Shown here one piece after another: positions 27,262-37,183 of a stretch of 64,000 nt of DNA. A program made the translations under genes and the position numbers. The notes beneath the pieces were generated by a model. It had not been told where the DNA came from and did no database searches. It was given only the letters and a program-made list of their open reading frames with translations. Position 1 is the stretch's first letter. Every line of letters starts with the position of its first letter. The DNA is from RGIG4079 sp045646905. Lineage in GTDB: Bacteria > Bacteroidota > Bacteroidia > Bacteroidales > Muribaculaceae. Location: the NCBI GenBank assembly GCA_045646905.1, contig JAZRLP010000012.1, positions 1-64,000 of the forward strand, read 5' to 3'.

Positions 27262-30033
27262 TTACTTTACAATTACTTTTGACACTTTGCTTCCTTGAAC
27301 CTTTATGAAGATGCCGTTTGATGGACGGGCTACTTTCACACCTTGAAGGTTATAATATTCAATAGGAGCATTTACATCGTCAACCACTACACCTTCTACC
27401 CCTGCCGATGGCAAGAAGAGCATTTTGGTTGTAGGAAGATGTTTTTCGCAATCCCAACCAAATAGTGCATTGTGGTCAATAGTTTCGGTATCATCCCATG
27501 GGGAGTCGAAACGAGTGCGCAAAGGAGCGTTAGCGATATCATAGCAGTAGTCACCTTGGAAAGTTACACCCTCAAATTGAGTTCCAGGAGCATCTTTAAA
27601 CACCATTATAGCAAGCGTACCACCTTTATATTCATATCCTTCGGGGAATTGGATAGTCCATTCCTTATCGGTAGTTTTCACAGGCACATTGCCCTCAAAT
27701 ACCAATGTCATTTCATCTGATTTGAGGTTTGATGCGCGAAGGTCGGTTCTATCGGTTTCGGCAACCCACACTTTTACTGGTACATCGGGATAGTTGCTTG
27801 TTACCTCATAATATGGGAATGAGATCATTTTGAGCACACCGCTTTCAACGCCTATCTCTTCGGCATAATAAAGTGTTTGCGACACCGATTGATGCGACAT
27901 AAATGAAGCAGGACACACGAGGAATTCATCGTCACCATTACCTATTTGAACAAATTTGCTACCTTTAGCAACAACATTTACATCGTGAACGGCAATGTTA
28001 TTTGTTGTATTTTCATCTTTGGCACATTCAATAGTGGCTGTAAGTTTCATTTCGCCCACACTTTGATGAGTGATTTCCACCTCAATATTTGCCATTACAG
28101 CAGGAGCAACATCAACACCGGCAGCCTGTGCTACTACTGTGCCATTCGCATCTTTTACAACAACTTTATAATCGGCAGCTGCTACGAGCGATGCTCCCTT
28201 ATTAAGCACTTTCGCTTCATATTTCGATGCAACACCTTGCTCGGCATAGAGTTCGCCTGTGAATGCGCTCAATTCCAAGTCATGAGCACTCTTTTCGGTA
28301 GATGTCACTGTTGCAACCCAACCAGTATAGCGATCCATAATATCTGATTCAAACACAAAAGTCAATGCACCATCGCTGCTTGTTGACTCCAACGATTTCA
28401 AGTCAAATGGAACAATTGTTGCCGAATACTCGCCAATTTTTGGAGCTTTCACACTTGAACCGTTGAAGATAGTCAATTTATCATATGGTTCGATGTCAAA
28501 ATTTTGGAATTCAACCTTAACAACGCCATTAGCGCTTGCTGGACGAATTACGAGTGTATCATTTTCAGAATTTGGATAACTTGCTTTAGGACCACCAGCA
28601 TCATAGAATGTATATGATTTACCATTTTCAACAACTGCTTCACCAGTCATCATCACAATCCAGTCGGCAGGCTTCACCATGATAGGAGCTGATGTAGTTA
28701 CCACACCATCACCCACCTCATTAACTGCATAGATAGAATAGGTGTAAGTACCAAACGATGGAGCATCGGCAAATGAAGTTGATGTTACTTGAAACTTTGT
28801 AGAAGTAGTTCCCGATATGCGATTAATCACATATTTTGTAACGCTTGCTGGGTCATATTCACCACCAAATGCGCCTTCGATGGGAGCACCCCACGACAAT
28901 AGTGCCTTGCTATCACCTTGTTCAACTTTGAAATTAACAACTGCACCAGGAGCATTTGCGCCCACATAAGCACCAACTGGGTCGGTATCGGCACCACCAT
29001 CACCCTTGCTATTGAAAGGAACTATTTTATAGTTATGCGAACCAGCCGAGAGTCCTTTATCTTCATATGACACAGCCTGTCCTGCATCGGCTATTGTATA
29101 GTTAATAGTTGCAACGAGTGCATCATCGCGATATATTTTCACACCCGAGAAATCGGTCAAAGCATTACCTTGGATATCAACCGATGGGTTTACCCATGAA
29201 ATGGTCATATCGTTACCTTTTGCAATGGCTTTGCGATTGGTAACACGGTCGGGGCTGCCTACTGGAGCATTAATCCATGGAATAACCATACTGTTGGTGC
29301 TATCATAGCCCTCTTTACCTATAAATTGCACAGGTATTGCTTCGCCAGTTTTAGGATTAATCTCAAAGAGTGCATATGTGCCGTTATCGGCCCAATACAA
29401 CTTATTGGTATAACGGTCAAACTCCATACTTTGAGTATAACTTGGACCATACCCAAGCACACCCACAGCCGATACTTTTGCTGTGTTCTTATCTATTTTA
29501 TAGAGATTACCATCGGGGCTCACACCATACATTTGTCCGTTGGCATCACACGCGATAGCCAACATTTCGGCTGCTGTGCCCGATGCATCAAAGGTGCCAA
29601 CTGTTGCCAAGGCTCCAGTCGATAAATTTATCTTCACCAATGTTTTTGTTGAACGCAAGCCAAACATAGTGTTAGTTTGGTGATCGTAGGTCATATCGTG
29701 TAATTGAGTGCCACCGCTCACGATTAATGTGCGTTCACCAGTTTCGAGGTCGATAGTGTAAAGACCTTCAACAGTTGATTGAGTGCCTGGTTTTGTTACT
29801 TGAGCATACCATTTATAGTTATAATATGCACCTGCATAAACATTACCCAACTTACTTTGGTCGGCAATAAGTGTTACTGCACGGGGATTATTACTGGGGT
29901 ACTTAATAGGGCCTGTAACAACCTTACCCTGTACATTTTGCCAACTACGATAGGCGTAGATTGTAGTTTGAGCGCTGACTGTTGCCACCGTTGCCAATAA
30001 CGCAACAGCCAAGCTAAAAATTAGTTTTTTCAT
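27262..30033 (-). CDS. Secreted propeller/Fn3/CUB-like protein with C-terminal sorting domain
   Basis: 923 residues. The signal peptide (MKKLIFSLAVALLATVATVSAQ) precedes a beta-propeller-like region to about residue 250 (LYTIDLETGERTLI, LVKINLSTGALATVG, LYKIDKNTAKVSAVG). Two Fn3-like domains follow (about 260-455), then a CUB-like domain at about 464-571 (TIFNGSS, then TGWVATVTS), and a CARDB-like stretch (HDLELSAFTGE, NTTNNIAVHDV). The last residues (YYNLQGVKVARPSNGIF and VSKVIVK) resemble the short Bacteroidales T9SS-type sorting domain. Probably an exported surface or extracellular protein that binds other macromolecules; no catalytic residues are visible. It is a single gene with promoter at 30064 and terminator at 27190. 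Confidence 0.85.
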   Translation of the reverse strand: MKKLIFSLAVALLATVATVSAQTTIYAYRSWQNVQGKVVTGPIKYPSNNPRAVTLIADQSKLGNVYAGAYYNYKWYAQVTKPGTQSTVEGLYTIDLETGERTLIVSGGTQLHDMTYDHQTNTMFGLRSTKTLVKINLSTGALATVGTFDASGTAAEMLAIACDANGQMYGVSPDGNLYKIDKNTAKVSAVGVLGYGPSYTQSMEFDRYTNKLYWADNGTYALFEINPKTGEAIPVQFIGKEGYDSTNSMVIPWINAPVGSPDRVTNRKAIAKGNDMTISWVNPSVDIQGNALTDFSGVKIYRDDALVATINYTIADAGQAVSYEDKGLSAGSHNYKIVPFNSKGDGGADTDPVGAYVGANAPGAVVNFKVEQGDSKALLSWGAPIEGAFGGEYDPASVTKYVINRISGTTSTKFQVTSTSFADAPSFGTYTYSIYAVNEVGDGVVTTSAPIMVKPADWIVMMTGEAVVENGKSYTFYDAGGPKASYPNSENDTLVIRPASANGVVKVEFQNFDIEPYDKLTIFNGSSVKAPKIGEYSATIVPFDLKSLESTSSDGALTFVFESDIMDRYTGWVATVTSTEKSAHDLELSAFTGELYAEQGVASKYEAKVLNKGASLVAAADYKVVVKDANGTVVAQAAGVDVAPAVMANIEVEITHQSVGEMKLTATIECAKDENTTNNIAVHDVNVVAKGSKFVQIGNGDDEFLVCPASFMSHQSVSQTLYYAEEIGVESGVLKMISFPYYEVTSNYPDVPVKVWVAETDRTDLRASNLKSDEMTLVFEGNVPVKTTDKEWTIQFPEGYEYKGGTLAIMVFKDAPGTQFEGVTFQGDYCYDIANAPLRTRFDSPWDDTETIDHNALFGWDCEKHLPTTKMLFLPSAGVEGVVVDDVNAPIEYYNLQGVKVARPSNGIFIKVQGSKVSKVIVK

Positions 30034-30063
30034 TAGATATATTTTAAAAAATTAAATAAGGCA

Positions 30064-30071
30064 CAAAGATA
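30064..30071 (-). promoter_or_regulatory. -7 promoter box of propeller/CUB gene
   Basis: TATCTTTG on the minus strand, 30 nt before the ATG at 30033. Confidence 0.55.
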
Positions 30072-30110
30072 CACAATTTTAGTTTATACACCAACCCACA
30101 CAAAAAACAT

Positions 30111-30974
30111 TTATGAATGCAATAATTTAAACTCTTTGGGAGAAATGCCTGTATATAGTTTAAAATATTTACGAAATGTATATTGCTCGGGGAAGGACAA
30201 TTCTTGTGCCACCTCTTTTATTGATAGGTTGCTCATTCGCAACAACTTCTTTGCTTGATTTATTGTCACAACCGCAATCCACTCCGATGGAGTGCGATTA
30301 GACACACTCTTGATGATTCTCGTGAAATGATTAGGAGAAAAATTTAACGCATCGGCATAGAATTTGACCTGTCTGTGGCGTTTAAAATGCTGAAACAACA
30401 AGAAAACAAATTTAATCATAATATCTCTACCCTTATCTTTCTCCTCTTGAATGAAATCGTTTTGGCGCAAAAATATTTTTGAATATTCCATTATCGAAAC
30501 CTGTTCCATCAATGTTATAATATTCTTTATTACTTGATATTGCTTGGAAGAAACATCGGTTTTTAATAACACTTCTTTATACTCATCGATATGGCTCTTA
30601 TTGCGCAAAAGTATCGCTTGTTCCTTATCATTGCAAGTGCTATAAAACTTATTTTGTCGCAAAAACTCTTGCACTACCCCAATATTTTTTTCGGCAACAG
30701 GAGCAAGAACATCCATATCCTCTTCAAAAATAGTTACAACATCAAAATTATCATATTCCTTTAATTTATTTATCTGCACAAGTGGAGATTTCACAAATGC
30801 ATCTCCGGCATTAAGTTTACACAACCGATCATTCACCTTCATTTCACACACTCCACTCACACAAAGATAGAGTCCAAAATACAAATCGTTTCCCATATAA
30901 TCAAGCTTATTTACTTCACAAAGATAATAATTTTGCCTAAACAAATCGCTGAAATATAGTCGTTTTAAAATCAA
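30111..30974 (-). CDS. AraC-family transcriptional regulator
   Basis: 287 residues if translated from the TTG at 30974; there is no in-frame ATG before residue 27, and a TGA lies seven codons upstream, so the start is uncertain. The N-terminal part has a cupin-like sensor layout (GDAFVKSPLVQINK). The C-terminal 95 residues are an AraC helix-turn-helix pair: KFYADALNFSPNHFTRIIKS, then LSIKEVAQELSF and YTFRKYFKLYTGISPKEF. It is divergent from the TolC/HlyD/ABC operon (93-nt gap) and is the obvious candidate to regulate it, perhaps in response to an exported compound. Confidence 0.88.
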   Translation of the reverse strand: MILKRLYFSDLFRQNYYLCEVNKLDYMGNDLYFGLYLCVSGVCEMKVNDRLCKLNAGDAFVKSPLVQINKLKEYDNFDVVTIFEEDMDVLAPVAEKNIGVVQEFLRQNKFYSTCNDKEQAILLRNKSHIDEYKEVLLKTDVSSKQYQVIKNIITLMEQVSIMEYSKIFLRQNDFIQEEKDKGRDIMIKFVFLLFQHFKRHRQVKFYADALNFSPNHFTRIIKSVSNRTPSEWIAVVTINQAKKLLRMSNLSIKEVAQELSFPEQYTFRKYFKLYTGISPKEFKLLHS

Positions 30975-31035
30975 AAAGGAGTATTTTGCTCAATTTATGA
31001 ATATAATTGACATTTTTTCATCACCAACACTCATA

Positions 31036-31043
31036 TATCTTTG
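31036..31043 (+). promoter_or_regulatory. -7 promoter box of the export operon
   Basis: TATCTTTG, 24 nt before the TolC-family start codon. TTGACA at 31007 is too far away to be a standard -33 element. Confidence 0.6.
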
Positions 31044-31067
31044 TAAAAAAATTTAATAGATAAAATT

Positions 31068-32348
31068 ATGAAGCATTTTTGTTTATTATGCAGCATGATA
31101 TTAGTTGCAATATCTTCATCGCATGCTCAATCACTCGAGGAGTGCCACAAACTTGCAAGCGAGCACTATCCCGAGATTAAGCAATATGACCTAATCTCAC
31201 TTACCGAGCAATACAACTTATCAAATGCCGCAAAAGCTTGGCTCCCTCAAATCTCAATATCAGGACAAGCATCTTACCAATCGGCTACGCCCACCTACCC
31301 CGAGGCATTTAAATCTATTATGCAAGCCAACGGAATGGATATGGTGGGGATTAGAAAAGATCAATATAAGATAGGTATTGATGTGTCGCAAAACATTTGG
31401 GACGGGGGCAAATCAAAAGCATCAAAGGCTATAACAATCGCCGAGGCTAACGAACAACGCCTGCATACCGATGTTTCGCTCTACGATCTTCAAGCACGCG
31501 TCAACAACATATATTTCGGCATATTACTCCTCGAAGAGCGCATCACGCAAACTAATGCTTTAATTGCCCTGCTTGACAACAATCTTTCACGCATGCGCAC
31601 TTATCACAATAACGGAGTGGCAACTCAAGCAGATGTGGATATAATTGAAGCCGAACTATTAACAGCAAAGCAAACCCTTAACCAACTCGAATCATCGCGC
31701 GCAAGTTATCGACACATGTTAGAAACTTTTATTGGGAAGCCTCTCACCTCCGAAAAATTAGAACGACCAACAATGACGAGCATCAGCAGTCGCACATCGG
31801 CACGACCTGAATTGGATTTCTTTAATGCTCAAAAAAATAAAATCGATGCTCAACGCAATGCAATTAATGCCTCTCTTATGCCACAAGTGAGTGCTTTTGC
31901 TCAAGGATATTATGGCTACCCTGGAATGGATATGTTTAAAAGTATGCGCTCGGCCGATTGGAGCCTAAATGCTATTATCGGTGTTAAAATGTCGTGGAAC
32001 TTTGGCGCTTTTTACACCAAAAACAACAACATTGAAAAACTTAATATCGCGCAAAAACAAATAGATATTCAACGAGATGTTTTTCTTTTCAATACCGAAA
32101 TCCAAACAACCCATTACGACGAAGAAATTATAAGACTGCGCAAAACCATTGAAGAAGACAGTCGCATCGTTGAACTACGAAGCAATGTGAGAATGGCAGC
32201 CGAATCTCAACTTAAAAACGGAGTAATTGATGCCACCGATTTGCTTCGCAAGATTACCGATGAGACCACCGCCTCAATCAATCGCAGCACTCACGAAATA
32301 GAATTACTACAAGCAATATATAATTTAAAAAACATTTTAAATCAATAA
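31068..32348 (+). CDS. TolC-family outer-membrane efflux protein
   Basis: 426 residues with signal peptide (MKHFCLLCSMILVAISSSHAQS). Two halves of long alpha-helical segments alternate with short strands (WLPQISISGQASY and QVSAFAQGYYGY), the TolC/OEP duplication. The usual GxxTQADV-type motif is present as GVATQADVDIIEAEL and, in the second repeat, GVIDATDLLRK. It forms the outer-membrane channel of the exporter encoded by the next five genes; first gene of the operon, followed after 3 nt. Confidence 0.92.
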   Translation: MKHFCLLCSMILVAISSSHAQSLEECHKLASEHYPEIKQYDLISLTEQYNLSNAAKAWLPQISISGQASYQSATPTYPEAFKSIMQANGMDMVGIRKDQYKIGIDVSQNIWDGGKSKASKAITIAEANEQRLHTDVSLYDLQARVNNIYFGILLLEERITQTNALIALLDNNLSRMRTYHNNGVATQADVDIIEAELLTAKQTLNQLESSRASYRHMLETFIGKPLTSEKLERPTMTSISSRTSARPELDFFNAQKNKIDAQRNAINASLMPQVSAFAQGYYGYPGMDMFKSMRSADWSLNAIIGVKMSWNFGAFYTKNNNIEKLNIAQKQIDIQRDVFLFNTEIQTTHYDEEIIRLRKTIEEDSRIVELRSNVRMAAESQLKNGVIDATDLLRKITDETTASINRSTHEIELLQAIYNLKNILNQ

Positions 32349-32351
32349 GAT

Positions 32352-33236
32352 ATGAAACATATAGCATATTTAGCCATTGCGTTACTCATGGTATCGTGTG
32401 GCGAAGAGGCTCAATTTGATGCACAAGGAACATTTGAGGCTACCGAGGTAGTTGTTTCGGCCGAAGGTGCAGGCAAAATTCTCAAATTTGATGTGTCGGA
32501 AGGTTCAACCGTTGAAGCTGGCAAGCAAGTAGGAGTTATTGACAATATTCAACTCGAACTTAAACGCCAGCAATTAAAGGCTCAACAATCGGCGATACTT
32601 AATTCTCGCCCCGATGTAAAAAAACAAGTTGCTTCTCTTAAAAGTCAAATCTCAAAGCAAAAAGATGAACTCAAACGCGTGGACAATATGTTGCGCGACG
32701 GCGCTTCTACTCAAAAACAACACGACGACATAGAGGCACACATACGCGTGCTTGAGAGCCAATTAGAAGCCACACTCTCTAATCTCAACAACACAAACTT
32801 AACTATCAAAGACAATTCTACTGCATTGGATATTCAGATTGCAGCGCTTGATGACCAAATTGCGAAATGCAACATCTCATCACCCATTAATGGCACTGTA
32901 TTGGTCAAATATGTCGAAAGCGGCGAACTTGCCACAGTGGGTAAACCTCTCATGAAGATTGCCGACCTTGAAAATGTGTATCTTCGTGCTTACTTTACTT
33001 CGGACCAATTGGCCGACATTAAACTCGGTGATACTGTTACTGTCACTGCCGACTTTGGTGGCGACAAACGATATGATTACAAAGGTCGCATCACATGGAT
33101 TTCTTCAGAAAGCGAATTCACTCCTAAAACCATTCAAACCAAAGATTCTCGCGCCAATCTTGTTTATGCAGTTAAGATTGCCGTTAAAAACGATGGTCGC
33201 ATTAAAATAGGTCTTACAGGCGAAGTGAAATTATAA
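32352..33236 (+). CDS. HlyD-family membrane fusion lipoprotein
   Basis: 294 residues. A lipobox (LLMVSCG) replaces the usual membrane anchor. A biotinyl-lipoyl half (VSAEGAGKILKFDVSEG, then ISSPINGTVLVKYVESGE) flanks a coiled-coil hairpin of about 90 residues (KKQVASLKSQISKQKDELKR). A beta-barrel segment with ADIKLGDTVTVTADF and a short final strand follow. It links the inner-membrane ABC permeases to the TolC protein, similar to E. coli YbhG. It starts 3 nt after the TolC stop and abuts the first ATPase gene. Confidence 0.92.
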   Translation: MKHIAYLAIALLMVSCGEEAQFDAQGTFEATEVVVSAEGAGKILKFDVSEGSTVEAGKQVGVIDNIQLELKRQQLKAQQSAILNSRPDVKKQVASLKSQISKQKDELKRVDNMLRDGASTQKQHDDIEAHIRVLESQLEATLSNLNNTNLTIKDNSTALDIQIAALDDQIAKCNISSPINGTVLVKYVESGELATVGKPLMKIADLENVYLRAYFTSDQLADIKLGDTVTVTADFGGDKRYDYKGRITWISSESEFTPKTIQTKDSRANLVYAVKIAVKNDGRIKIGLTGEVKL

Positions 33237-33237
33237 C

Positions 33238-34137
33238 ATGAATGCCATAGAGATACATAATTTGTCAAAAAGTTATGGCAAAGTGCAAGCCCTCAAAAAC
33301 ATTTCGTTTGAGGTGCAACAAGGCGAGCTCTTTGGGCTTATAGGCCCCGATGGTGCTGGGAAAAGCACACTTTTTCGCCTTCTCACCACTCTACTCAATC
33401 CCGATGAGGGGAGTGCCAAAATCGATGGGCTCGATATGGTGAAAGACTATCGATTAATTCGTTCGCGAGTGGGCTACATGCCTGGGCGATTTTCACTATA
33501 CCCCGACTTGTCGGTTGAAGAGAATTTGCAATTTTTTGCCGCATTGTTTGGCGTGAAAATCGAGGACTCCTACGACCTCATTGCACCTATTTACTCACAA
33601 ATTGAGTCATTTCGCTCTCGTAAAGCCGGCAAACTATCGGGTGGTATGAAACAAAAACTTGCTCTCTCTTGCGCATTAATTCATCGTCCAAGCGTTTTAT
33701 TTTTAGATGAACCCACCACGGGTGTTGATGCCGTTTCGCGCAACGAATTTTGGGATATGCTTGCCACTCTTAAAACTCAAGGCATCACTATTCTTGTCTC
33801 CACCCCATACATGGATGAGGCCAGTCGATGCGACCGCATTGCTCTTTGTAATGAGGGGAGCATATTGAGCATCGACACACCTCAAGGCATTGTTCAACAA
33901 TTTGACACCCCTATCTACGGCATAAGGGCAAACAATATGCTCGCGTTATTAGAATCGGCTCGCAATGCCCAAGGAGTGATTGATTGTTACCCATCGGGCG
34001 AATGGCACCACTTGGTTGCAAACACCAATTTTGATGTGAGCAAATTTGAATCAGAATTTAATCACATAGATGATTTTATCATAAAATCAATCAAACCCAC
34101 TATCGAAGATGTGTTTATTAAATTGATGAAAAGATGA
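33238..34137 (+). CDS. ABC transporter ATPase, first subunit
   Basis: 299 residues with a complete nucleotide-binding domain: Walker A GPDGAGKST, signature LSGGMKQKLAL, Walker B VLFLDEPTTGVD and switch region STPYMDEASRCD, plus a DrrA-like C-terminal extension. It matches the N-terminal half of fused YbhF-type ATPases. It overlaps the next ATPase gene by 4 nt (ATGA), indicating translational coupling. It powers the ABC-2 permeases downstream. Confidence 0.93.
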   Translation: MNAIEIHNLSKSYGKVQALKNISFEVQQGELFGLIGPDGAGKSTLFRLLTTLLNPDEGSAKIDGLDMVKDYRLIRSRVGYMPGRFSLYPDLSVEENLQFFAALFGVKIEDSYDLIAPIYSQIESFRSRKAGKLSGGMKQKLALSCALIHRPSVLFLDEPTTGVDAVSRNEFWDMLATLKTQGITILVSTPYMDEASRCDRIALCNEGSILSIDTPQGIVQQFDTPIYGIRANNMLALLESARNAQGVIDCYPSGEWHHLVANTNFDVSKFESEFNHIDDFIIKSIKPTIEDVFIKLMKR

Positions 34138-34874
34138 GCGACATAGTAATATCGGTAAAAAACCTCACCAAGCAATTTGGCAACTTCGTGGCGGTCGATA
34201 ACATTTCGTTTGATGTGCAACGAGGAGAGATTTTTGGTTTTCTTGGTGCAAATGGTGCCGGAAAAACCACTGCAATGCGCATGTTGTGTGGATTAAGTTA
34301 TCCCTCTTCGGGAAGTGGCACTGTTGCAGGTTATGATGTGATGCGAAATGGCGAACAGATAAAACGCCACATAGGATACATGAGCCAACGATTTTCGCTA
34401 TATAACGACCTCACTGTGTGGGAAAATATGCGCCTATTTGCCAGCATTTATGGCCTTTCAAAAAAGCAAACCGAGGAGCGCGCAACCGAGTTACTAAATC
34501 AACTCAACTTCATGTCGGAGCGCAATACTCTTGTAGGGTCATTACCACTGGGATGGAAACAAAAACTATCGTTTGTAATTGCTACAATCCATCATCCCGA
34601 TGTAATTTTTCTCGACGAGCCCACCGGTGGAGTTGATCCCATTACTCGCCGCCAGTTTTGGGAACTAATATATAAAGCCGCCGAAAATGGAACAACTATA
34701 TTTGTCACCACTCACTACATGGATGAAGCCGAGTATTGTTCACGGGTGTCAATAATGGTTGATGGCAAAATATGTGCTCTCGACACGCCTACACGCCTCA
34801 AAGAGCAATATAGCGCCAACTCGATGGATGAGGTATTTCGCACATTGGCTCGAGGAGCAAAGAGAGGAGGATAA
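34134..34874 (+). CDS. ABC transporter ATPase, second subunit with altered signature motif
   Basis: 246 residues: Walker A GANGAGKTT, Walker B VIFLDEPTGGVD and switch His in VTTHYMDEAEYC. The signature LSGGQ is replaced by LPLGWKQ, as is usual for the second domain of YbhF-like exporters (family knowledge), suggesting one canonical and one degenerate ATP site. It overlaps the first ATPase gene and is 5 nt from the first permease. Confidence 0.93.
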   Translation: MSDIVISVKNLTKQFGNFVAVDNISFDVQRGEIFGFLGANGAGKTTAMRMLCGLSYPSSGSGTVAGYDVMRNGEQIKRHIGYMSQRFSLYNDLTVWENMRLFASIYGLSKKQTEERATELLNQLNFMSERNTLVGSLPLGWKQKLSFVIATIHHPDVIFLDEPTGGVDPITRRQFWELIYKAAENGTTIFVTTHYMDEAEYCSRVSIMVDGKICALDTPTRLKEQYSANSMDEVFRTLARGAKRGG

Positions 34875-34879
34875 TTGTC

Positions 34880-35974
34880 ATGAAAGGGAATTTTGGATCA
34901 TTCGTAAAAAAAGAGTCGTTGCACATTCTTCGTGACAAACGCACAATGCTCGTCGTTATGCTCATTCCAGTCGTGCTAATGTTACTATTTGGCTTTGCTA
35001 TTTCAACCGAGGTAAATAATATAAATGTGGCAGTAGTGGCATCTAATCGCACCGATGGGGTGAAAGATGCCGTAGAGCAAATTTCACAAAACGAATATTT
35101 CACTTTTTGTGGATACATATCACCCGACCAAATAGACTCCAAATTACGATCAAGCGAGGTAGGTGCTGTCGTAGTATTTGCAGCCGACTATGACCGTCGT
35201 GTTGAGCAAGCCTCTACGGGAATTCCTTCAAAGCCACTCATTCAATTGATTGTTGACGCCTCAAATGTAAACACAGCCAGCTCGGCTACAGCCTATCTGC
35301 AGAATATCTTGCTCAAATCTGATGCGCAACAAGCAATGTTTGAAACTCGCATGCTATTTAATCCGCAATTAAAAAGTGCTTATAACTTTGTTCCAGGAAT
35401 TATGGGTCTCATCTTCATTCTTGTGTGTGCAATGATGACATCGGTATCTATTGTTAGAGAGAAAGAAGTGGGCACAATGGAGGTTTTACTCGTTTCACCC
35501 GTTCGCCCTGTAAAAATCATTTTTGCCAAGATGATTCCTTATTTCACGATTTCGTGCATAGTGCTTGTAATGATTCTTCTACTTGCTCGATATTTGCTTG
35601 GGGTTCCAATGTCGGGCGGCATTTGGGGCATATTTTCTTTGTCACTGCTTTACTTGGTGCTATCACTTTCGCTTGGGCTACTTATTTCAACCATTGCCCA
35701 AACCCAAATAGCAGCATTATTGATGTCGGCAATGGTGTTAATGATGCCCATCTTAATGCTTTCGGGGCTATTATTCCCCATCGAGAACCTCCCATCATTT
35801 TTCCAAGTATTATCAAATATTATCCCTGCCCGATGGTATATTGATGCCATGCGCAAAATGATGATACAAGGCGATGCCATCACGGCTGTTTGGCACAATT
35901 GTGCTATTCTGCTCGGCATGACCATCGCCTTATTAGGCATATCTCTCAAAAAGTTCAACGACAAACTCGAATAG
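34880..35974 (+). CDS. ABC-2 type permease, first subunit
   Basis: 364 residues, YbhS/YhhJ type. One N-terminal membrane helix (VVMLIPVVLMLLFGFAI), a large extracytoplasmic domain (about residues 45-175), then five helices including the conserved VREKEVGTMEVLLVSPVRP cytoplasmic loop and LSGLLFPIENLP. It forms the inner-membrane channel together with the next permease. Spacing to neighbours is 4-5 nt. Confidence 0.92.
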   Translation: MKGNFGSFVKKESLHILRDKRTMLVVMLIPVVLMLLFGFAISTEVNNINVAVVASNRTDGVKDAVEQISQNEYFTFCGYISPDQIDSKLRSSEVGAVVVFAADYDRRVEQASTGIPSKPLIQLIVDASNVNTASSATAYLQNILLKSDAQQAMFETRMLFNPQLKSAYNFVPGIMGLIFILVCAMMTSVSIVREKEVGTMEVLLVSPVRPVKIIFAKMIPYFTISCIVLVMILLLARYLLGVPMSGGIWGIFSLSLLYLVLSLSLGLLISTIAQTQIAALLMSAMVLMMPILMLSGLLFPIENLPSFFQVLSNIIPARWYIDAMRKMMIQGDAITAVWHNCAILLGMTIALLGISLKKFNDKLE

Positions 35975-35978
35975 CCTT

Positions 35979-37082
35979 ATGAAAGTATTTATAGCGTTGT
36001 TACAAAAAGAATTTCTTCAAATTCGACGCAATTCATTCCTCCCACGATTGATTATTGCGTTCCCCATATTGGTAATGCTTCTGATGCCTCTCATCATGAC
36101 TATGGATGTGAGAAATGTCAATATTGCAATTGTTGACCTCGACCATTCATCGACATCTCATCGCATTGCGTCGCATATTAATGCCTCGGAGTATCTCTCG
36201 TTAGCACAATCTACTGCCGAATATCCTCTTGCATTAGATGCCTTGAAACATGGAGATATTGATATTATTGTTCAAATTCCCAACAATTTTGAACGCGATA
36301 TGACCATCTCAACTCCCGAGCGCATAAGCATCACTGCCAATGCCGTAAATGCTACCAAGGGGAGCATGGGCTTGCAATATACCGTTCAAACTATAGCCAA
36401 AGCTTTGGCCGAACTTCAATGTGAGAAAAGTCCCATAAATGTTCAAGAATTGCTCACTGTTGAGAATAGATATAATCCCACTTTAAATTATAGGTATTAT
36501 ATGATTCCAGCCTTGATGATTATTTTATTTATTCTCATATGTGGATTTCTCCCGGCATTGAGCATCGTGGGCGAAAAAGAGAGTGGCACAATTGAACAAA
36601 TAAATGTCACCCCTATCTCAAAATTAACTTTTACGCTATCAAAACTTGTCCCCTACTGGATTATAGGGCTATTTGTTGTAACGGTGGCTATGATTGTAGC
36701 ACGATTAGTTTATGGTCTCTCTCCTGTGGGGTCGGTTGCGACAATATACTTTGGTGCAATATTGTTTATTTTCACTATCTCGGGTTTTAGCATCACTATT
36801 GCCAACTTTTCCGACACTATGCAACAAACAATGTTTGTAATGTTCTTTTTCGTTATGATATTCATGTTGTTGAGTGGGCTTCTCACCCCCATCGACTCCA
36901 TGCCACAATGGGCACAGCGTTTCACGCTATTGCTTCCTCCTCGCTATCTCGTTGAGATATTGCGCTCGGTATATCTCAAAGGGACAACCTTCATTGAACT
37001 ATGGCCCAACTTTGTAGCATTAGGCATTTTTGCCATATCGTTCAATACTCTTGCCGCCCTCACCTACAAGAAACAAGCATAG
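35979..37082 (+). CDS. ABC-2 type permease, second subunit
   Basis: 367 residues with the same architecture as the previous gene: N-terminal helix, extracytoplasmic domain, VGEKESGTIEQINVTPIS loop and LLSGLLTPIDSMP near the last helices. It corresponds to YbhR and completes the six-gene exporter (TolC, HlyD, two ATPases, two permeases). Substrates of such systems are drugs or lipophilic compounds; the cargo here cannot be told. Confidence 0.92.
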   Translation: MKVFIALLQKEFLQIRRNSFLPRLIIAFPILVMLLMPLIMTMDVRNVNIAIVDLDHSSTSHRIASHINASEYLSLAQSTAEYPLALDALKHGDIDIIVQIPNNFERDMTISTPERISITANAVNATKGSMGLQYTVQTIAKALAELQCEKSPINVQELLTVENRYNPTLNYRYYMIPALMIILFILICGFLPALSIVGEKESGTIEQINVTPISKLTFTLSKLVPYWIIGLFVVTVAMIVARLVYGLSPVGSVATIYFGAILFIFTISGFSITIANFSDTMQQTMFVMFFFVMIFMLLSGLLTPIDSMPQWAQRFTLLLPPRYLVEILRSVYLKGTTFIELWPNFVALGIFAISFNTLAALTYKKQA

Positions 37083-37118
37083 CAATGTGTGCACTCATGC
37101 CATTTGTCGTTGATTGAT

Positions 37119-37149
37119 TTTGTGGGAACCTATTTTTTTATTAGTTTTG
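37119..37149 (+). promoter_or_regulatory. Promoter of the DAACS symporter gene
   Basis: TTTG (37119-37122), 19-nt spacer, TAGTTTTG (37142-37149): a full Bacteroidetes -33/-7 promoter, 34 nt before the ATG at 37184. Confidence 0.75.
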
Positions 37150-37183
37150 CTTTGTGTAACTAATAAATCAATTGTTTATCGCA

